A DNA stretch of 64,000 nucleotides, from NCBI RefSeq assembly GCF_000321045.1, contig NZ_HE578951.1, positions 35,384-99,383 on the forward strand. The letters run 5' to 3'. Below the pieces are notes generated by a model. The model was given only the letters and a program-made list of their open reading frames with translations. It was not told the origin of the DNA and did no database searches. Both the position numbers and the translations under genes were made by a program. Below are positions 29,399 to 38,627 of this stretch, one piece after another. The stretch comes from Phytobacter massiliensis JC163. Its GTDB lineage: Bacteria > Pseudomonadota > Gammaproteobacteria > Enterobacterales > Enterobacteriaceae. The stretch's first letter is position 1. Every line of letters begins with the position of its first letter.

Positions 29399-30376
29399 AT
29401 GAATAAAACACCTGCGCTGGCAGTGGTCTTTCTGGCGATGATGAGCGCTTCGGCCCTGGCGAAATCCACCTTAACCCTCTACACCAGCCAGCCAAACGAA
29501 GACGCGCAGATGACGGTGAATGCCTTCGAACAGGCGCACCCGGATATTGAGGTGAAATGGATCCGCGATGGCACCACCAAACTGGTTGCCCGTCTGCAGG
29601 CGGAATCGGCGGCGGGCGGCGCCAGCCCGGACGTGCTGCTCATTGCCGACAGCGTGACCATGGAGTCGTTGAAAGAGAAAAACCTGCTGGCGGCCTATCA
29701 CTCTCCGCAGGCCAGCCGCTACGACGCGCAGCTTTATGATAAAGACGGTTTTTATTACGGCACCAAGCTGATCACCACCGGCATTGCCTATCACGCCAAA
29801 GCGCCGGTGAAACCAGAATCCTGGCAGGATCTGCTCAAGCCGGAACTGAAAAATATGACCACCCTGCCAAGCCCGCTCTATTCCGGCGCGGCGCAGATCC
29901 ATATGGCGACGCTGATGAATAATCCGCAGCTTGGCTGGCAATATTACGAGAAGCTCAAAGCGAACGGCGCGATGCCGCAAAGCGGCAACGGCGGGGTGAT
30001 GAACGCGATTACCTCCGGCAGCAAAGCCTACGGCGTACTGGTGGATTACATGGCGATCCGCGAAAAAGCCAAAGGCGCGCCCATTGAGTTTGTCTTCCCG
30101 AAAGAGGGCGTGAGCATTGTCACCGAGCCGGTGGCGATGATGAAAGCGGCGAAAAACGTAGAGGGGGCGAAAGCGTTTATCGACTTTGTGCTGTCGGATG
30201 CCGGGCAAAAGCTGGTGCTGAAACAGGGCTACCTGCCCGCCGATCCGAAGCTGCCGGTTCCGCAGGGTTTCCCGGCGCGCGACAGCATCAGGCTGATGCC
30301 GTTTGACGCGCAAAAAGCGCTGGCGGATGCCGAGGCCAATAAAAAACGCTTTGCCGATCTCTTTGGCAGCCGCTAA
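29399..30376 (+). CDS. ABC transporter periplasmic binding protein (Fe3+/sugar-phosphate/phosphonate-type)
   Basis: 325 residues. The signal peptide ends in SALA-KS near residue 21, followed by a two-lobed type-II binding protein of the family that includes FbpA, AfuA and PhnS: LTLYTSQPNEDAQMTVNAFEQAHPDIEVKW, ASPDVLLIADSVTMESL and the late AFIDFVLSDAGQKLVLKQGYLP. The conserved tyrosine pair of iron-binding FbpA is not evident, so an anion such as a sugar phosphate, phosphonate or similar is as likely as iron; the substrate is open. The ribosome binding site AAAGGG is good. It is first gene of a four-gene unit whose permease is frameshifted. Confidence 0.75.
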   Translation: MNKTPALAVVFLAMMSASALAKSTLTLYTSQPNEDAQMTVNAFEQAHPDIEVKWIRDGTTKLVARLQAESAAGGASPDVLLIADSVTMESLKEKNLLAAYHSPQASRYDAQLYDKDGFYYGTKLITTGIAYHAKAPVKPESWQDLLKPELKNMTTLPSPLYSGAAQIHMATLMNNPQLGWQYYEKLKANGAMPQSGNGGVMNAITSGSKAYGVLVDYMAIREKAKGAPIEFVFPKEGVSIVTEPVAMMKAAKNVEGAKAFIDFVLSDAGQKLVLKQGYLPADPKLPVPQGFPARDSIRLMPFDAQKALADAEANKKRFADLFGSR

Positions 30377-30379
30377 GCC

Positions 30380-32091
30380 ATGAGCGATATGGCGCTGCGT
30401 CAACCTGCCGTCAGCCGCCCGCCGTTAGGGCTGCTGTGGCTGTTACTGTGCCTGGTGGCGCTGTTAAGCCTGCTGCCCAGCCTGCGCCTGCTTGTGTCGG
30501 CGCTTTTCGACTGGCAGCAGGGCAGTAACAGCAGCCTGTGGCGCGTGTTAAGTAACGAAACCACCTGGATTGCCCTGCGCAACAGTCTCTATACCAGCGG
30601 GCTGGGCACGCTACTGTCGCTGCTGCTGGGCAGCCTGTTCGCTTTTTGTCTGGCGCTGACCAACATTCGCGGCAGGCAGATATGGGTGTTTCTCTTTATG
30701 CTGCCGATGATGATCCCTCCGCAGGTTACCGCCCTGAGCTGGCTACAACTGTTCGGGCCGGGCAGTATTTTACTGAACAGCCTTGGCATTGCGCCGGGCT
30801 TTGGCAGCCGAACCCGCTCTATTCCCCGGAGGGCATCGCCCTGCTGCTGGGGATCCAGCACGCGCCGCTGGTCTTTCTGGCGCTGCGTACCCAGCTACAG
30901 TGCCTGCCAAAAGAGCAGATTGAAGCCGCCCGGCTGAACGGCGCATCCCTCTGGCGCGTGTTGTGGGACATTGTGCTGCCGCTGTGCCGCACCGCGCTGT
31001 GGGCGGGCGCGGCGATCGCGTTTGTCTCCGCGCTCGGCAATTTCGGCATTCCCGCCATGCTTGGTATTCCCATCTCCTATTTTGTTTTGCCGATACAGAT
31101 CTACCAGACCCTCTCCAGCTTCGGCCCGTCAATGCTCAACGATGTGGCGGCGCTGTCGGTGCTGATGGGCGTGCTGGCAATTGGCATCGTCATGTTGCAG
31201 GGCTATTTTCAGCGCCGCCATGCGCTGCCGCTTATCGGCATGGCGGGCAGGGCGCTCGGTTTTGAGCTGGGTAAATGGCGGCTGGCGACCGAACTGCTGC
31301 TTGGCGCTGTGCTGTGCGCTATTTTGCTGGCCCCCCTGCTGGCGCTTATTGCCACCTCGCTGGTGCCGACGCTGGGGGTGCCCTTAAATGCGGATACCGT
31401 AACCTTTTCCGCCTGGCGGGCCATTTTCGACGAGCAGAGCGTGGCATGGCGGGCGCTGACCAATAGCGTGACCCTCTCGGTGGGGGCGGCGCTGTCGCTG
31501 ATGCTGCTCTGCCTGCCGCTGGCCTGGCTGCTGGTGCGCTACCCGAGCCGCCTGCTGCGCTGGCTTTATAGCATTATCGATATTCCCTATACGCTCCCCG
31601 GCGTGGTGCTGGCGATTGCGTTTATCCTACTGTTTGCCCGCCCGCTACCGCTTGTCGGCATCAGCCTGAGCGGAACGCTCACCCTGATCTTTTTAGCGTA
31701 TCTGGCCCGTTTTCTGACGGTATGCCTGAAACCTGTACACAGCAGCATGCTGCAACTCGACCCGGCGATGGAAGAGGCCGCGAGCCTGGCGGGGGCCAAC
31801 TTTTCCCAGCGGCTCCGCCATATCGTACTGCCGCTGCTGGCTCCCGCCGCGTTTGCCGGCGCGCTGCTGGTATTTTTGACCGCGGTAAATGAACTGACCG
31901 TTTCGGCGCTGTTATGGAGCGCGGGCAAAGAGACGCTGGGGGTGGTGATTTTTAACCTTGATGAGAGCGGCGACAAAGTGCTGGCGTCGGCCATTTCGGT
32001 ACTGATTGTGGCGCTGGTGGCCTGCGTCATGCTGCTGCTGAGCGGCCTCAGCCGCTATTTACCCAAAGGAGTGATCCCGTGGCAGAGCTAA
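30380..32091 (+). pseudogene. Frameshifted ABC transporter permease (fused two-domain type)
   Basis: The coding sequence of one large inner-membrane permease of about 570 residues is split between two frames. The 5' part (30380 to about 30810) encodes a membrane domain up to LLNSLGIAPGFGS. From about 30806 the homologous reading continues in the +1 frame as PNPLYSPEGIALLLGIQHAPLVFLALRTQ and runs to 32091 with the EAARLNGASLWRVLWDIVLPL and EEAASLAGANFSQRLRHIVLPLL EAA loops. One missing base, perhaps a C in the run at AGCCGAACCC, would restore the frame. As read, translation ends at 30937. It is a recent mutation or a sequencing error, because no other damage is visible. Confidence 0.8.
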
Positions 32092-33107
32092 GGCTTGAGC
32101 AGATAAGCAAAATTTTCGGCACGCAGCGCGTGGTGCGGGAGTTGAGTCTCACTATTCCCGAAGGGGCGTTCACCGCGCTGCTGGGACCGAGCGGCTGCGG
32201 AAAAACCACCACCCTGCGCATTCTTGCCGGGCTGGAGCATCTCTCCTCCGGACGGCTGCTGCTGGGGGAGCGGCTGCTGGCGGATGAGCGAGTCCACCTG
32301 CCGCCGGAAACCCGCGACATGGGCATGGTGTTTCAGTCTTACGCCCTGTGGCCGCATATGACGGTGGCGGAAAACGTGGGGTATCCGCTTAAGCTGCGTA
32401 ACGTTAACGGCGCGGCGCGACAAAAGCAGGTGATGGCGGCGCTGGAGGTTGTCGAACTGGGCGCTTATGCCGACCGCTCGCCGCAGGCGTTGAGCGGCGG
32501 TCAGCGTCAGCGGGTGGCCCTGGCCCGCTGTCTGGTATCGGAACCGCAGGTGGTTTTGCTGGATGAGCCTCTTGCGAACCTCGATCGCCACCTGCGCGCC
32601 ACGATGGAACAGACCTTCCGCGATTTTCACCGTCGTACCGGGGCTACTTTTGTCTATGTCACCCACGATCAGGCGGAGGCGATGGCGCTCGCCAGCCATA
32701 TTGCGGTAATGCATGACGGCGAACTGATGCAGTGGGGCACGCCGCAGACCCTTTACCAGCAGCCGCAAAACGCCTGGGTGGCGGGCTTTATTGGTAAGGG
32801 GGCGATCCTGTCGCTGGCGGTGCGCAACGAGACGCCGCATCTCGACTGCCCCCGGCTCCATGCGGGGCTGGTTGCGGATAACGCGCAGCCGCGCCAGCAG
32901 GTACTGGTTCGCCCGGAGCATGTGCAGGTCGGCGCTGACGGCGTGCCCGCGACGGTTGAAAGCTGCATTTACCAGGGCGAGCGTTATCTGCTGGCGCTGC
33001 GGCTGGCGGACGGTCAGCGCCTGAGCGCGTTTCACCATTCGCCGCTGCGTGAACAGCAAAGTACCTGCGTGCGGCTGTTGCAGGGATGGTGCCTGGAGGC
33101 GGCGTGA
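32079..33107 (+). CDS. ABC transporter ATP-binding protein
   Basis: 342 residues starting at GTG, with AAAGGAG seven bases upstream and overlapping the permease end by 13 bp. The nucleotide-binding domain shows Walker A GPSGCGKTT (36-44), the Q loop MVFQSYALWPHM, the signature LSGGQRQR, Walker B VVLLDEPLANLD and the switch histidine VTHDQ. A C-terminal TOBE-like domain (about 240-340) is present. It belongs to the Fe3+/spermidine/sulfate-type importer ATPases and powers the importer of this operon. It stays intact although the permease is broken. Confidence 0.9.
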   Translation: MAELRLEQISKIFGTQRVVRELSLTIPEGAFTALLGPSGCGKTTTLRILAGLEHLSSGRLLLGERLLADERVHLPPETRDMGMVFQSYALWPHMTVAENVGYPLKLRNVNGAARQKQVMAALEVVELGAYADRSPQALSGGQRQRVALARCLVSEPQVVLLDEPLANLDRHLRATMEQTFRDFHRRTGATFVYVTHDQAEAMALASHIAVMHDGELMQWGTPQTLYQQPQNAWVAGFIGKGAILSLAVRNETPHLDCPRLHAGLVADNAQPRQQVLVRPEHVQVGADGVPATVESCIYQGERYLLALRLADGQRLSAFHHSPLREQQSTCVRLLQGWCLEAA

Positions 33108-34165
33108 CGGTTGCGGTCGATATCCTTAGCGGGCTGGAACACAAAGCGCCCGCGGCCATTCTGGTCACCACGCCGACGCTGCGTCTGTTGCTGGACGCGG
33201 GCGGCGCGCTCGATCCCCGGACGCCGTTATGGACGGTCCCGGAGAAGATCGATGCGATCCTGCTGACGCACGATCATGTGGATCATATCGACGGGTTGAG
33301 CAGGCTGCCGCCGCAGACGCCGATCTACTGCACTGCGGTTACCGCACGGTCGCTTCCGGCAGGGTATAACGTCCACCCGATAGCGGTACGCGGGCAATTT
33401 ACCCTGGGTGACGTGACGGTGACCACCGGCAGCAGCGGGCATGCCTGGGGCGGCGTCTGGTTTCATCTGGATGTCGCAGGGGGGCTTTTTTACAGCGGCG
33501 ATATCAGCATGGCGTCGATATTGTTCCATTTCGATTCGCCGCCACCCGCCCGCGTTGCGCTGGTGGATGCCTCTTACGGCCTTTACGATACGCCACAGCG
33601 CCAGCAGTGGGCTACGCTGCAATCCCACTTCTCCACGCCCGCGCTCTGCCCGGTGCCGCCTTCCGGGCGGGCGGTTGAGCTGGCGCTGCTGCTGGCACGC
33701 GACGGGCGCGTGGACGACATCGCTCTGGACGACTCCTGCCTGACGGCCTTAAGCCTGATGGCGGAGCACAACGACGGCAGCCTGCGGCTGCCGGTTCAGG
33801 CCGGGCTGCGACAGCTTGCCCGCAGGCTGTCGCCGTTTTCCCGGCGCGCGCCGCTGATCTTCGCGGCCGACCCGGACGGGCAGAGCGGGGTGGCCGGGGC
33901 GCTACGCCGTGAAGCGGGCTTTCATCACCGCACCTTGTTTACCGGCCATATGAATGCGCTTGCCCGCCAGCAGTGGCAGAACGGCGAGGTCGATTTTTGC
34001 CGCTGGAATGTGCACCCAACCCTTAGCGATCTGCGGGCGCTGCTCGCCACCTTAACGTGCCGCTGCGTCGTGCCGCTGTTCGCCCCGCCAGAGGCGGCTC
34101 AGCAGTGGTCGCAGGCGCTGGCTTGTGAGGTTTCTTTGGCGCGCCGCTTACTGTTAACACGTTGA
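33104..34165 (+). CDS. Metallo-beta-lactamase-fold hydrolase
   Basis: 353 residues from a GTG that overlaps the ATPase stop (GTGA) with GGAGG upstream; an ATG six codons earlier lacks a ribosome binding site. The metal motif HDHVDH (H56, H58, D60, H61) is complete, with later candidate ligands in SSGHAWGGVW, YSGDIS and TGHMN. There is no signal peptide, so it acts in the cytosol. Coupling to a binding-protein importer suggests it processes the imported compound or its product, but no specific family (for example PhnP, lactonase or RNase) can be assigned. It is followed by a strong terminator. Confidence 0.8.
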   Translation: MTVAVDILSGLEHKAPAAILVTTPTLRLLLDAGGALDPRTPLWTVPEKIDAILLTHDHVDHIDGLSRLPPQTPIYCTAVTARSLPAGYNVHPIAVRGQFTLGDVTVTTGSSGHAWGGVWFHLDVAGGLFYSGDISMASILFHFDSPPPARVALVDASYGLYDTPQRQQWATLQSHFSTPALCPVPPSGRAVELALLLARDGRVDDIALDDSCLTALSLMAEHNDGSLRLPVQAGLRQLARRLSPFSRRAPLIFAADPDGQSGVAGALRREAGFHHRTLFTGHMNALARQQWQNGEVDFCRWNVHPTLSDLRALLATLTCRCVVPLFAPPEAAQQWSQALACEVSLARRLLLTR

Positions 34166-34196
34166 TTCTCCCCAACGATCCCTGCGCTTTTTTGCC

Positions 34197-34224
34197 GATC
34201 GCCCTGTCTGGCGCGATCTTTTTT
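34197..34224 (+). terminator. Terminator after the ABC/MBL operon
   Basis: GATCGC and GCGATC pair around a ten-base loop that itself can pair partly, followed by six T residues. It separates the ABC/MBL module from the PTS/sulfatase promoter. Confidence 0.8.
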
Positions 34225-34238
34225 CTGCTGCCCTGGCG

Positions 34239-34292
34239 CTTTATGACGCTCTTCACATAATTGATATCATTATATTGTTATAACAATATAAT
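34239..34292 (+). promoter_or_regulatory. PTS-sulfatase operon promoter: CRP site and palindromic operator
   Basis: A CRP-type site has the half-sites TATGA and TCACA separated by six bases (34242-34257), centred near 34249.5. Downstream, 34269-34292 is a perfect 24-bp inverted repeat with the core TTGTTATAACAA. If TATAAC (34279-34284) is the -10, transcription starts near 34291 and CRP sits at about -41.5, the class II position, while the palindrome covers the -10 region as a repressor site. TATAAT at 34287-34292 is an alternative -10. The likely repressor is the GntR protein encoded in the operon. Confidence 0.6.
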
Positions 34293-34314
34293 AAATCACA
34301 ACAGGGACCTCTGT

Positions 34315-35745
34315 ATGAACTACAACGACACAGGAAAAGCCATCGTCCAGCATTGCGGCGGGCTGACCAACTTTATTCACGTCACCAACTGCATGACCCG
34401 GGTGCGGATGACCATTGCCGATCCGGAAAAAGTGGATATGCAGGGTTTAAAGAGCATTGCCGGTGTGCTGGGGGTGGTGGAAGACGACACGCTGCAGGTT
34501 ATTGTCGGGCCGGGGAAATCCTCTAAGGTCGCGGCGATCATCAACGATATGCTGAAAGGCGAAGCGCCTGCGAGCGAAGCCTCTTCAGCTGAGCAGCTCA
34601 GCGCGGTTGAACTTAAAGCGAAGCAGGCGCGGGAAAAAGCAAAAAAACAGACCCGCACCAAAGTTATCCTCAAGCATATCGCCAATATTTTTGTGCCGAT
34701 CCTGCCCGCGCTGATTGCGGCGGGGATCCTGATGGGCCTGAACAACGTGCTGGTGAACACTGCCGCTTCCTGGGCGCTGGAAAACCACATCGCTCCGGCG
34801 GGTAAATTAAGCGCGGCGCAGATTGTACTGGAGCAGCGGCATCTGCTGGGCCTCAGCCAGTTCCTTGATATTATCTCCAAAGCGCTGTTCGGCTTCCTGG
34901 CTATCTATACCGGGGTCACCACGGCGCGGGAATTCGACGGCAATGCGGTAATGGGCGGGTTGTTAGGCGCGGTGACCATCGCGCCGCAGCTGGCGCAGAT
35001 GGGGCTGACGCCGGGGCAGGGCGGGCTGATTGGCGTCATTTTTTGCGTCTGGCTGATGTGTCTGCTGGAAAAACAGGTGCGCCGTTTTGTGCCGGATATT
35101 ATCGATGTGGTCGCCACGCCAACCATCGTCTTGCTGGTGATGGCCGGCGCGCTGCTGTTTGTGATCATGCCCATCGCCGGGGTGGTATCGAATGGCATCC
35201 TGCACGGGCTTAACGGCCTGCTGTCAACGGGCGGTATCGCCGCAGGGTTTGTGCTCTCCGCACTCTTCCCGTTCCTGATTTCGCTGGGGCTGCACCACGG
35301 GCTGTTCCCTATCCACCTTGAGATGATCAACAGCACCGGTCACGCGCCGCTGTTCGCCATTCAGATTATGTCCAATGCCGGCATGGTCGGCGCGGCGACG
35401 GCGGTACTGCTGCTGACCCGCGACCCGGTGATGAAGAAGATCGCCAAAGGCGCTATCCCGACCTCTATCCTCGCGGTGGGCGAGCCAACTATCTTCGGCG
35501 TTAACATTCCGGCAGGTTTTGCCTTTATCACCGGTTCTATCGGCGCAGGCTTTGGCGGCATGATGATTGTGCTGCTGGGCGTATCGACCAACGGCGTCGG
35601 TGCGGCCGGGCTTTCGGCGCTGCCGCTTATCGCTGACGGTAAATACCTGCAATACATCCTGTCATGGCTGGTGGGATGCGCCGCCGCATTTGTGCTGACC
35701 TACATTGTCGGCAAAGTACGCGGTTACGATAAAGAGACGGCGTGA
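34315..35745 (+). CDS. PTS sugar transporter, EIIBC (glucose-superfamily, MurP/TreB-like)
   Basis: 476 residues. An N-terminal EIIB domain (1-80) has the phosphorylated cysteine in HVTNCMTRVRM (Cys26). A charged linker rich in lysine and alanine follows (about 85-120). The EIIC domain has about ten membrane helices and the conserved substrate-site motif VGEPTIFGVN. No EIIA domain is attached, so it should use EIIA-Glc (Crr), as MurP and TreB do. The ATG at 34315 follows AGGGA; the frame is open 18 codons upstream through the operator. The next gene is a sulfatase, so a sulfated sugar is a plausible substrate. It is first in a six-gene operon. Confidence 0.88.
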   Translation: MNYNDTGKAIVQHCGGLTNFIHVTNCMTRVRMTIADPEKVDMQGLKSIAGVLGVVEDDTLQVIVGPGKSSKVAAIINDMLKGEAPASEASSAEQLSAVELKAKQAREKAKKQTRTKVILKHIANIFVPILPALIAAGILMGLNNVLVNTAASWALENHIAPAGKLSAAQIVLEQRHLLGLSQFLDIISKALFGFLAIYTGVTTAREFDGNAVMGGLLGAVTIAPQLAQMGLTPGQGGLIGVIFCVWLMCLLEKQVRRFVPDIIDVVATPTIVLLVMAGALLFVIMPIAGVVSNGILHGLNGLLSTGGIAAGFVLSALFPFLISLGLHHGLFPIHLEMINSTGHAPLFAIQIMSNAGMVGAATAVLLLTRDPVMKKIAKGAIPTSILAVGEPTIFGVNIPAGFAFITGSIGAGFGGMMIVLLGVSTNGVGAAGLSALPLIADGKYLQYILSWLVGCAAAFVLTYIVGKVRGYDKETA

Positions 35746-35766
35746 CTGAATATTAAGGAGTAAGAA

Positions 35767-37515
35767 ATGAAAGCGATTATGTTGATGTTTGATTCGCTCA
35801 ATAAGCGCCTGCTGTCGGCCTACGGCAGCGACGCGGCGATCACGCCTAATTTTCAGCGGCTGAGAGAAAAAACCGCGCGTTTCGACAATTTTTATGTCGG
35901 CAGTATGCCCTGCATGCCCGCCCGCCGCGAGCTGCATACCGGGCGCTATAACTTCTTGCATCGTGGCTGGTCGCCGCTGGAGCCGTTTGATGATTCCATG
36001 CCGGAGCTGCTTAAAAAGCACGGTGTGCACACCCATCTGGTGACGGACCACAAACACTACTGGCGCGACGGCGGCGCCACTTACCACTCTCGCTACAACA
36101 CCTATGAGTTTGTGCGCGGTCAGGAAGGGGATGCCTGGAAAGGGGTGGTGGATAAGCCTGCGTATCGCTATGAGTCGGGCGAGCCGGAGGAGATCAAGCA
36201 GCGGCGCATCACCAGCCGGGTGCAGCATCAAATCAACGTGCAGTTTATGCAGAATGAAGAGGATCACCACCTCGCCCGCACCATCAATAAAGGGTTGGAG
36301 TTTATTGAAACCAACCACGCCAGCGACAACTGGTTCTTACAGCTGGAGTGTTTCGATCCCCACGAGCCGTTCTTTGTGCCGGAAAAGTACCTGAAAATGT
36401 ACGGCATTGACGACCCGTCGCAGTTCGACGGCTGGCCGCCCTACTACTTTGTGACCGAGAGCGAGGAGCGGAAAAGCACCATCCAGAAATACTACAAAGC
36501 GCTGCTGACGATGGTGGATGCCTACGTTGGCCGCGTGCTGGACTATATGGACAGGCACGATTTGTGGAAGGACACGATGCTTATCGTCAACACCGACCAC
36601 GGGTTCCTGCTGGGCGAGCATGAGTGGTGGGGCAAAAACATCATGCCGCTGTATAACGAAGTCGCCAATATTCCGTGTTTCATCTGGCACCCGGCGTTTC
36701 CGTCCTGCGCGGGCGAATCGCGCCAGGCGCTGGCGCAGACTATCGATCTCCCCGCCACGCTGCTGGAGGTGTTTGGCGTGGAGAAACCGGCGGATATGCA
36801 GGGCGTTTCGCTGCTTCCGGCGCTGCGTGACGATACCCCGGTCCGCGACTATGCGCTGTTTGGCTACCACGGTTGCCACGTCAATATCACCGACGGACGC
36901 TATGTCTATATGCGCTCGCCAACGGAGCAGGGCATTGACGGGCTGTATGAGTATACGCTGATGCCGACCCGCATCAACCGGCGCTTTACGCCGGGGGAAC
37001 TGCGGGAGACCACGCTGCATCCGCCGTTCGCCTTTACCAAAGGCTGCCCGGTGATGAAAATTCCGGCGGAGTCGGTAATGACCCGGGACGCCGACCGTTT
37101 CGGCCATCGCCTCTATGACCTTAAGGCCGATCCCGCCCAGCGGCGGCAAAGTCAGGACCAACAGGCGGCAGCGCGCCTGCGGGACAATATGGTTGAGATG
37201 ATGCAGCAAACCGATGCGCCGCCGGAGCTGTACGCCCGCTACCGGCTGGATGAGGCGAGTAGCCCGCTGCTGGGGCATGACCCGCATCTGCTGCCGGAGC
37301 TGGCCGCGTTCGCGCCGCAGGTGCGTTATGGCCTGTATGCGCTGTTGCAGCACCTGGAGGCCAGCGGGCAGCAGACGCTGGCGGATGAGCTTAAAAACGA
37401 CAGCCAGCCGGACTGGCAGCAGGAAAATTTGTGGCGTTTCGTGCAGAACCGCGTACCAATGGAGCAGCATCAAAGCGTGTACTATAAGATGGCGTTAGAA
37501 ATGCGTCTTGATTGA
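35767..37515 (+). CDS. Cysteine-type sulfatase, cytosolic
   Basis: 582 residues of the alkaline-phosphatase/sulfatase superfamily. The formylglycine motif CMPARR (Cys49-x-Pro51-x-Arg53) is of the cysteine type. Metal and substrate residues are seen in MFDSLNKR near the start, VTDHKHYW, and VNTDHGFLLGEHEWWGKN. There is no signal peptide (MKAIMLMFDSLNKRLL), so it should work in the cytosol on a substrate brought in, probably phosphorylated, by the adjacent PTS. Cysteine modification needs the radical-SAM maturase encoded four genes downstream. It resembles E. coli YidJ in context but is longer. The exact sulfate ester is unknown. Confidence 0.87.
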   Translation: MKAIMLMFDSLNKRLLSAYGSDAAITPNFQRLREKTARFDNFYVGSMPCMPARRELHTGRYNFLHRGWSPLEPFDDSMPELLKKHGVHTHLVTDHKHYWRDGGATYHSRYNTYEFVRGQEGDAWKGVVDKPAYRYESGEPEEIKQRRITSRVQHQINVQFMQNEEDHHLARTINKGLEFIETNHASDNWFLQLECFDPHEPFFVPEKYLKMYGIDDPSQFDGWPPYYFVTESEERKSTIQKYYKALLTMVDAYVGRVLDYMDRHDLWKDTMLIVNTDHGFLLGEHEWWGKNIMPLYNEVANIPCFIWHPAFPSCAGESRQALAQTIDLPATLLEVFGVEKPADMQGVSLLPALRDDTPVRDYALFGYHGCHVNITDGRYVYMRSPTEQGIDGLYEYTLMPTRINRRFTPGELRETTLHPPFAFTKGCPVMKIPAESVMTRDADRFGHRLYDLKADPAQRRQSQDQQAAARLRDNMVEMMQQTDAPPELYARYRLDEASSPLLGHDPHLLPELAAFAPQVRYGLYALLQHLEASGQQTLADELKNDSQPDWQQENLWRFVQNRVPMEQHQSVYYKMALEMRLD

Positions 37516-37522
37516 GCGGTAT

Positions 37523-37540
37523 CCCCGGCGGCGGCCGGGG
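37523..37540 (+). other. GC-rich hairpin between sulfatase and gntR
   Basis: CCCCGGC and GCCGGGG pair around GGCG, directly after the sulfatase stop. There is no T run. It is more likely an mRNA-stabilising or attenuating element that lowers expression of the downstream regulator than a full terminator. Confidence 0.55.
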
Positions 37541-37560
37541 AGGCAAGGAGTTGTAACCTG

Positions 37561-38286
37561 ATGAAAGAAGAGCTGGATTATTCTCGCGGCGCGAAACCGC
37601 TTTACGCCCAGTTGTACGATATTTTGCTCTCCCGGCTAAAAGCCGGGGAGTATAAAAAGAACGATGTGCTGCCCACCGAGGCAGAATTTGAAGAGCTGTT
37701 TGGCGTCAGCCGCATTACCGCCCGCCGGGCGCTGGCGGAGCTGGCGGCAAAGGGGCTGGTTAAACGCCAGGCGGGCATCGGCACGATGGTGATCAGCACC
37801 TCGGAAAAACAGGATGTCAAAACCCGTATCCGGCTGGTGGACGGGCAACAACAGCAGCCCATTTCACGTAACAACCTTAAGCTTGAGCGGCTGCTGCCGC
37901 CTGCGGAGGTCGCCCAGGCGTTTGGCCTGGACAGCGAGACCACGGTCTGGCGTCTTGTCCGTACTATCTTTCGCTTAAATGAACAGCCTGCCCAGGTGAA
38001 CTACATCTGGCTGACGCCCCGCCTGGGGGAGCTTACGCTTTCGGACCTGGAGGGCGGGCTTTACAGCCTGCTGGAGCAGCGCAATGAAAATATTGAAAGC
38101 TATCAGGATATTATCACCGCTGAGCTGCCCACGGAGGACGACTGCGCGATCCTGAAAATTAGCGCGGGCGAACCGCTGCTGGTCAAAACCCGTCGCGGCT
38201 ATAACGACCGTGGCCAACTGGTTGAATTTGGCGTCGCCAGGCATCTTGCGAGCTGCTATCAGTATATTGTTGAGAACAGCAGATGA
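37561..38286 (+). CDS. GntR-family regulator with UTRA sensor domain
   Basis: 241 residues. The N-terminal winged helix-turn-helix (about 8-72, with LPTEAEFEELFGVSRITARRALAELAAKGLVKRQAG) and the C-terminal UTRA ligand domain (about 95-235) place it in the HutC subfamily, whose members usually sense sugar phosphates made by the transporter they control. It corresponds in context to E. coli YidP. It is the probable repressor for the palindrome upstream of the PTS gene. AAGGAG lies ten bases before the ATG, and the stop overlaps the next gene (ATGA). Confidence 0.88.
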   Translation: MKEELDYSRGAKPLYAQLYDILLSRLKAGEYKKNDVLPTEAEFEELFGVSRITARRALAELAAKGLVKRQAGIGTMVISTSEKQDVKTRIRLVDGQQQQPISRNNLKLERLLPPAEVAQAFGLDSETTVWRLVRTIFRLNEQPAQVNYIWLTPRLGELTLSDLEGGLYSLLEQRNENIESYQDIITAELPTEDDCAILKISAGEPLLVKTRRGYNDRGQLVEFGVARHLASCYQYIVENSR

Positions 38287-38627
38287 GCTGGCAAACGCAG
38301 GGAAAGTCGCCGGATTACCGCTTCACGCTGGCGAATGAGCGTACCTTTCTGGCCTGGATCCGCACCGCGCTGGCCTTTATGGCGGCGGCAATTGGTATTG
38401 ACCAGCTGGCGCCGAACCTGGCATCCGAGACATTCCGCGACCTGTTAGTGGCGGTGCTGGGGGGAACGGCGGCGCTGCTTGCCTGGTACGCCTGGCGACG
38501 TTGGGTGTTAAATGAACGCGCCATGCGCAGTGATGCCATGTTAACCTATCCGCGTATGTTGCTCTGGCTCAGCTACGGGCTGGCCGGCGCAATCATCCTG
38601 ACGCTGACCATTTTGCTGGCGTTATGA
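38283..38627 (+). CDS. yidH: DUF202 inner-membrane protein, YidH-like
   Basis: 114 residues with three membrane helices (about 27-43, 53-70, 89-112) and the conserved DYRFTLANERTFLAWIRTALAFMAAAIGIDQL start, which matches E. coli YidH. The function of DUF202 proteins is not known. It overlaps both the regulator and yidG by four bases. The pairing of two DUF202 genes with a sulfatase and its maturase is the same as in the E. coli yidFGH-yidJ region. Confidence 0.85.
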   Translation: MSWQTQGKSPDYRFTLANERTFLAWIRTALAFMAAAIGIDQLAPNLASETFRDLLVAVLGGTAALLAWYAWRRWVLNERAMRSDAMLTYPRMLLWLSYGLAGAIILTLTILLAL

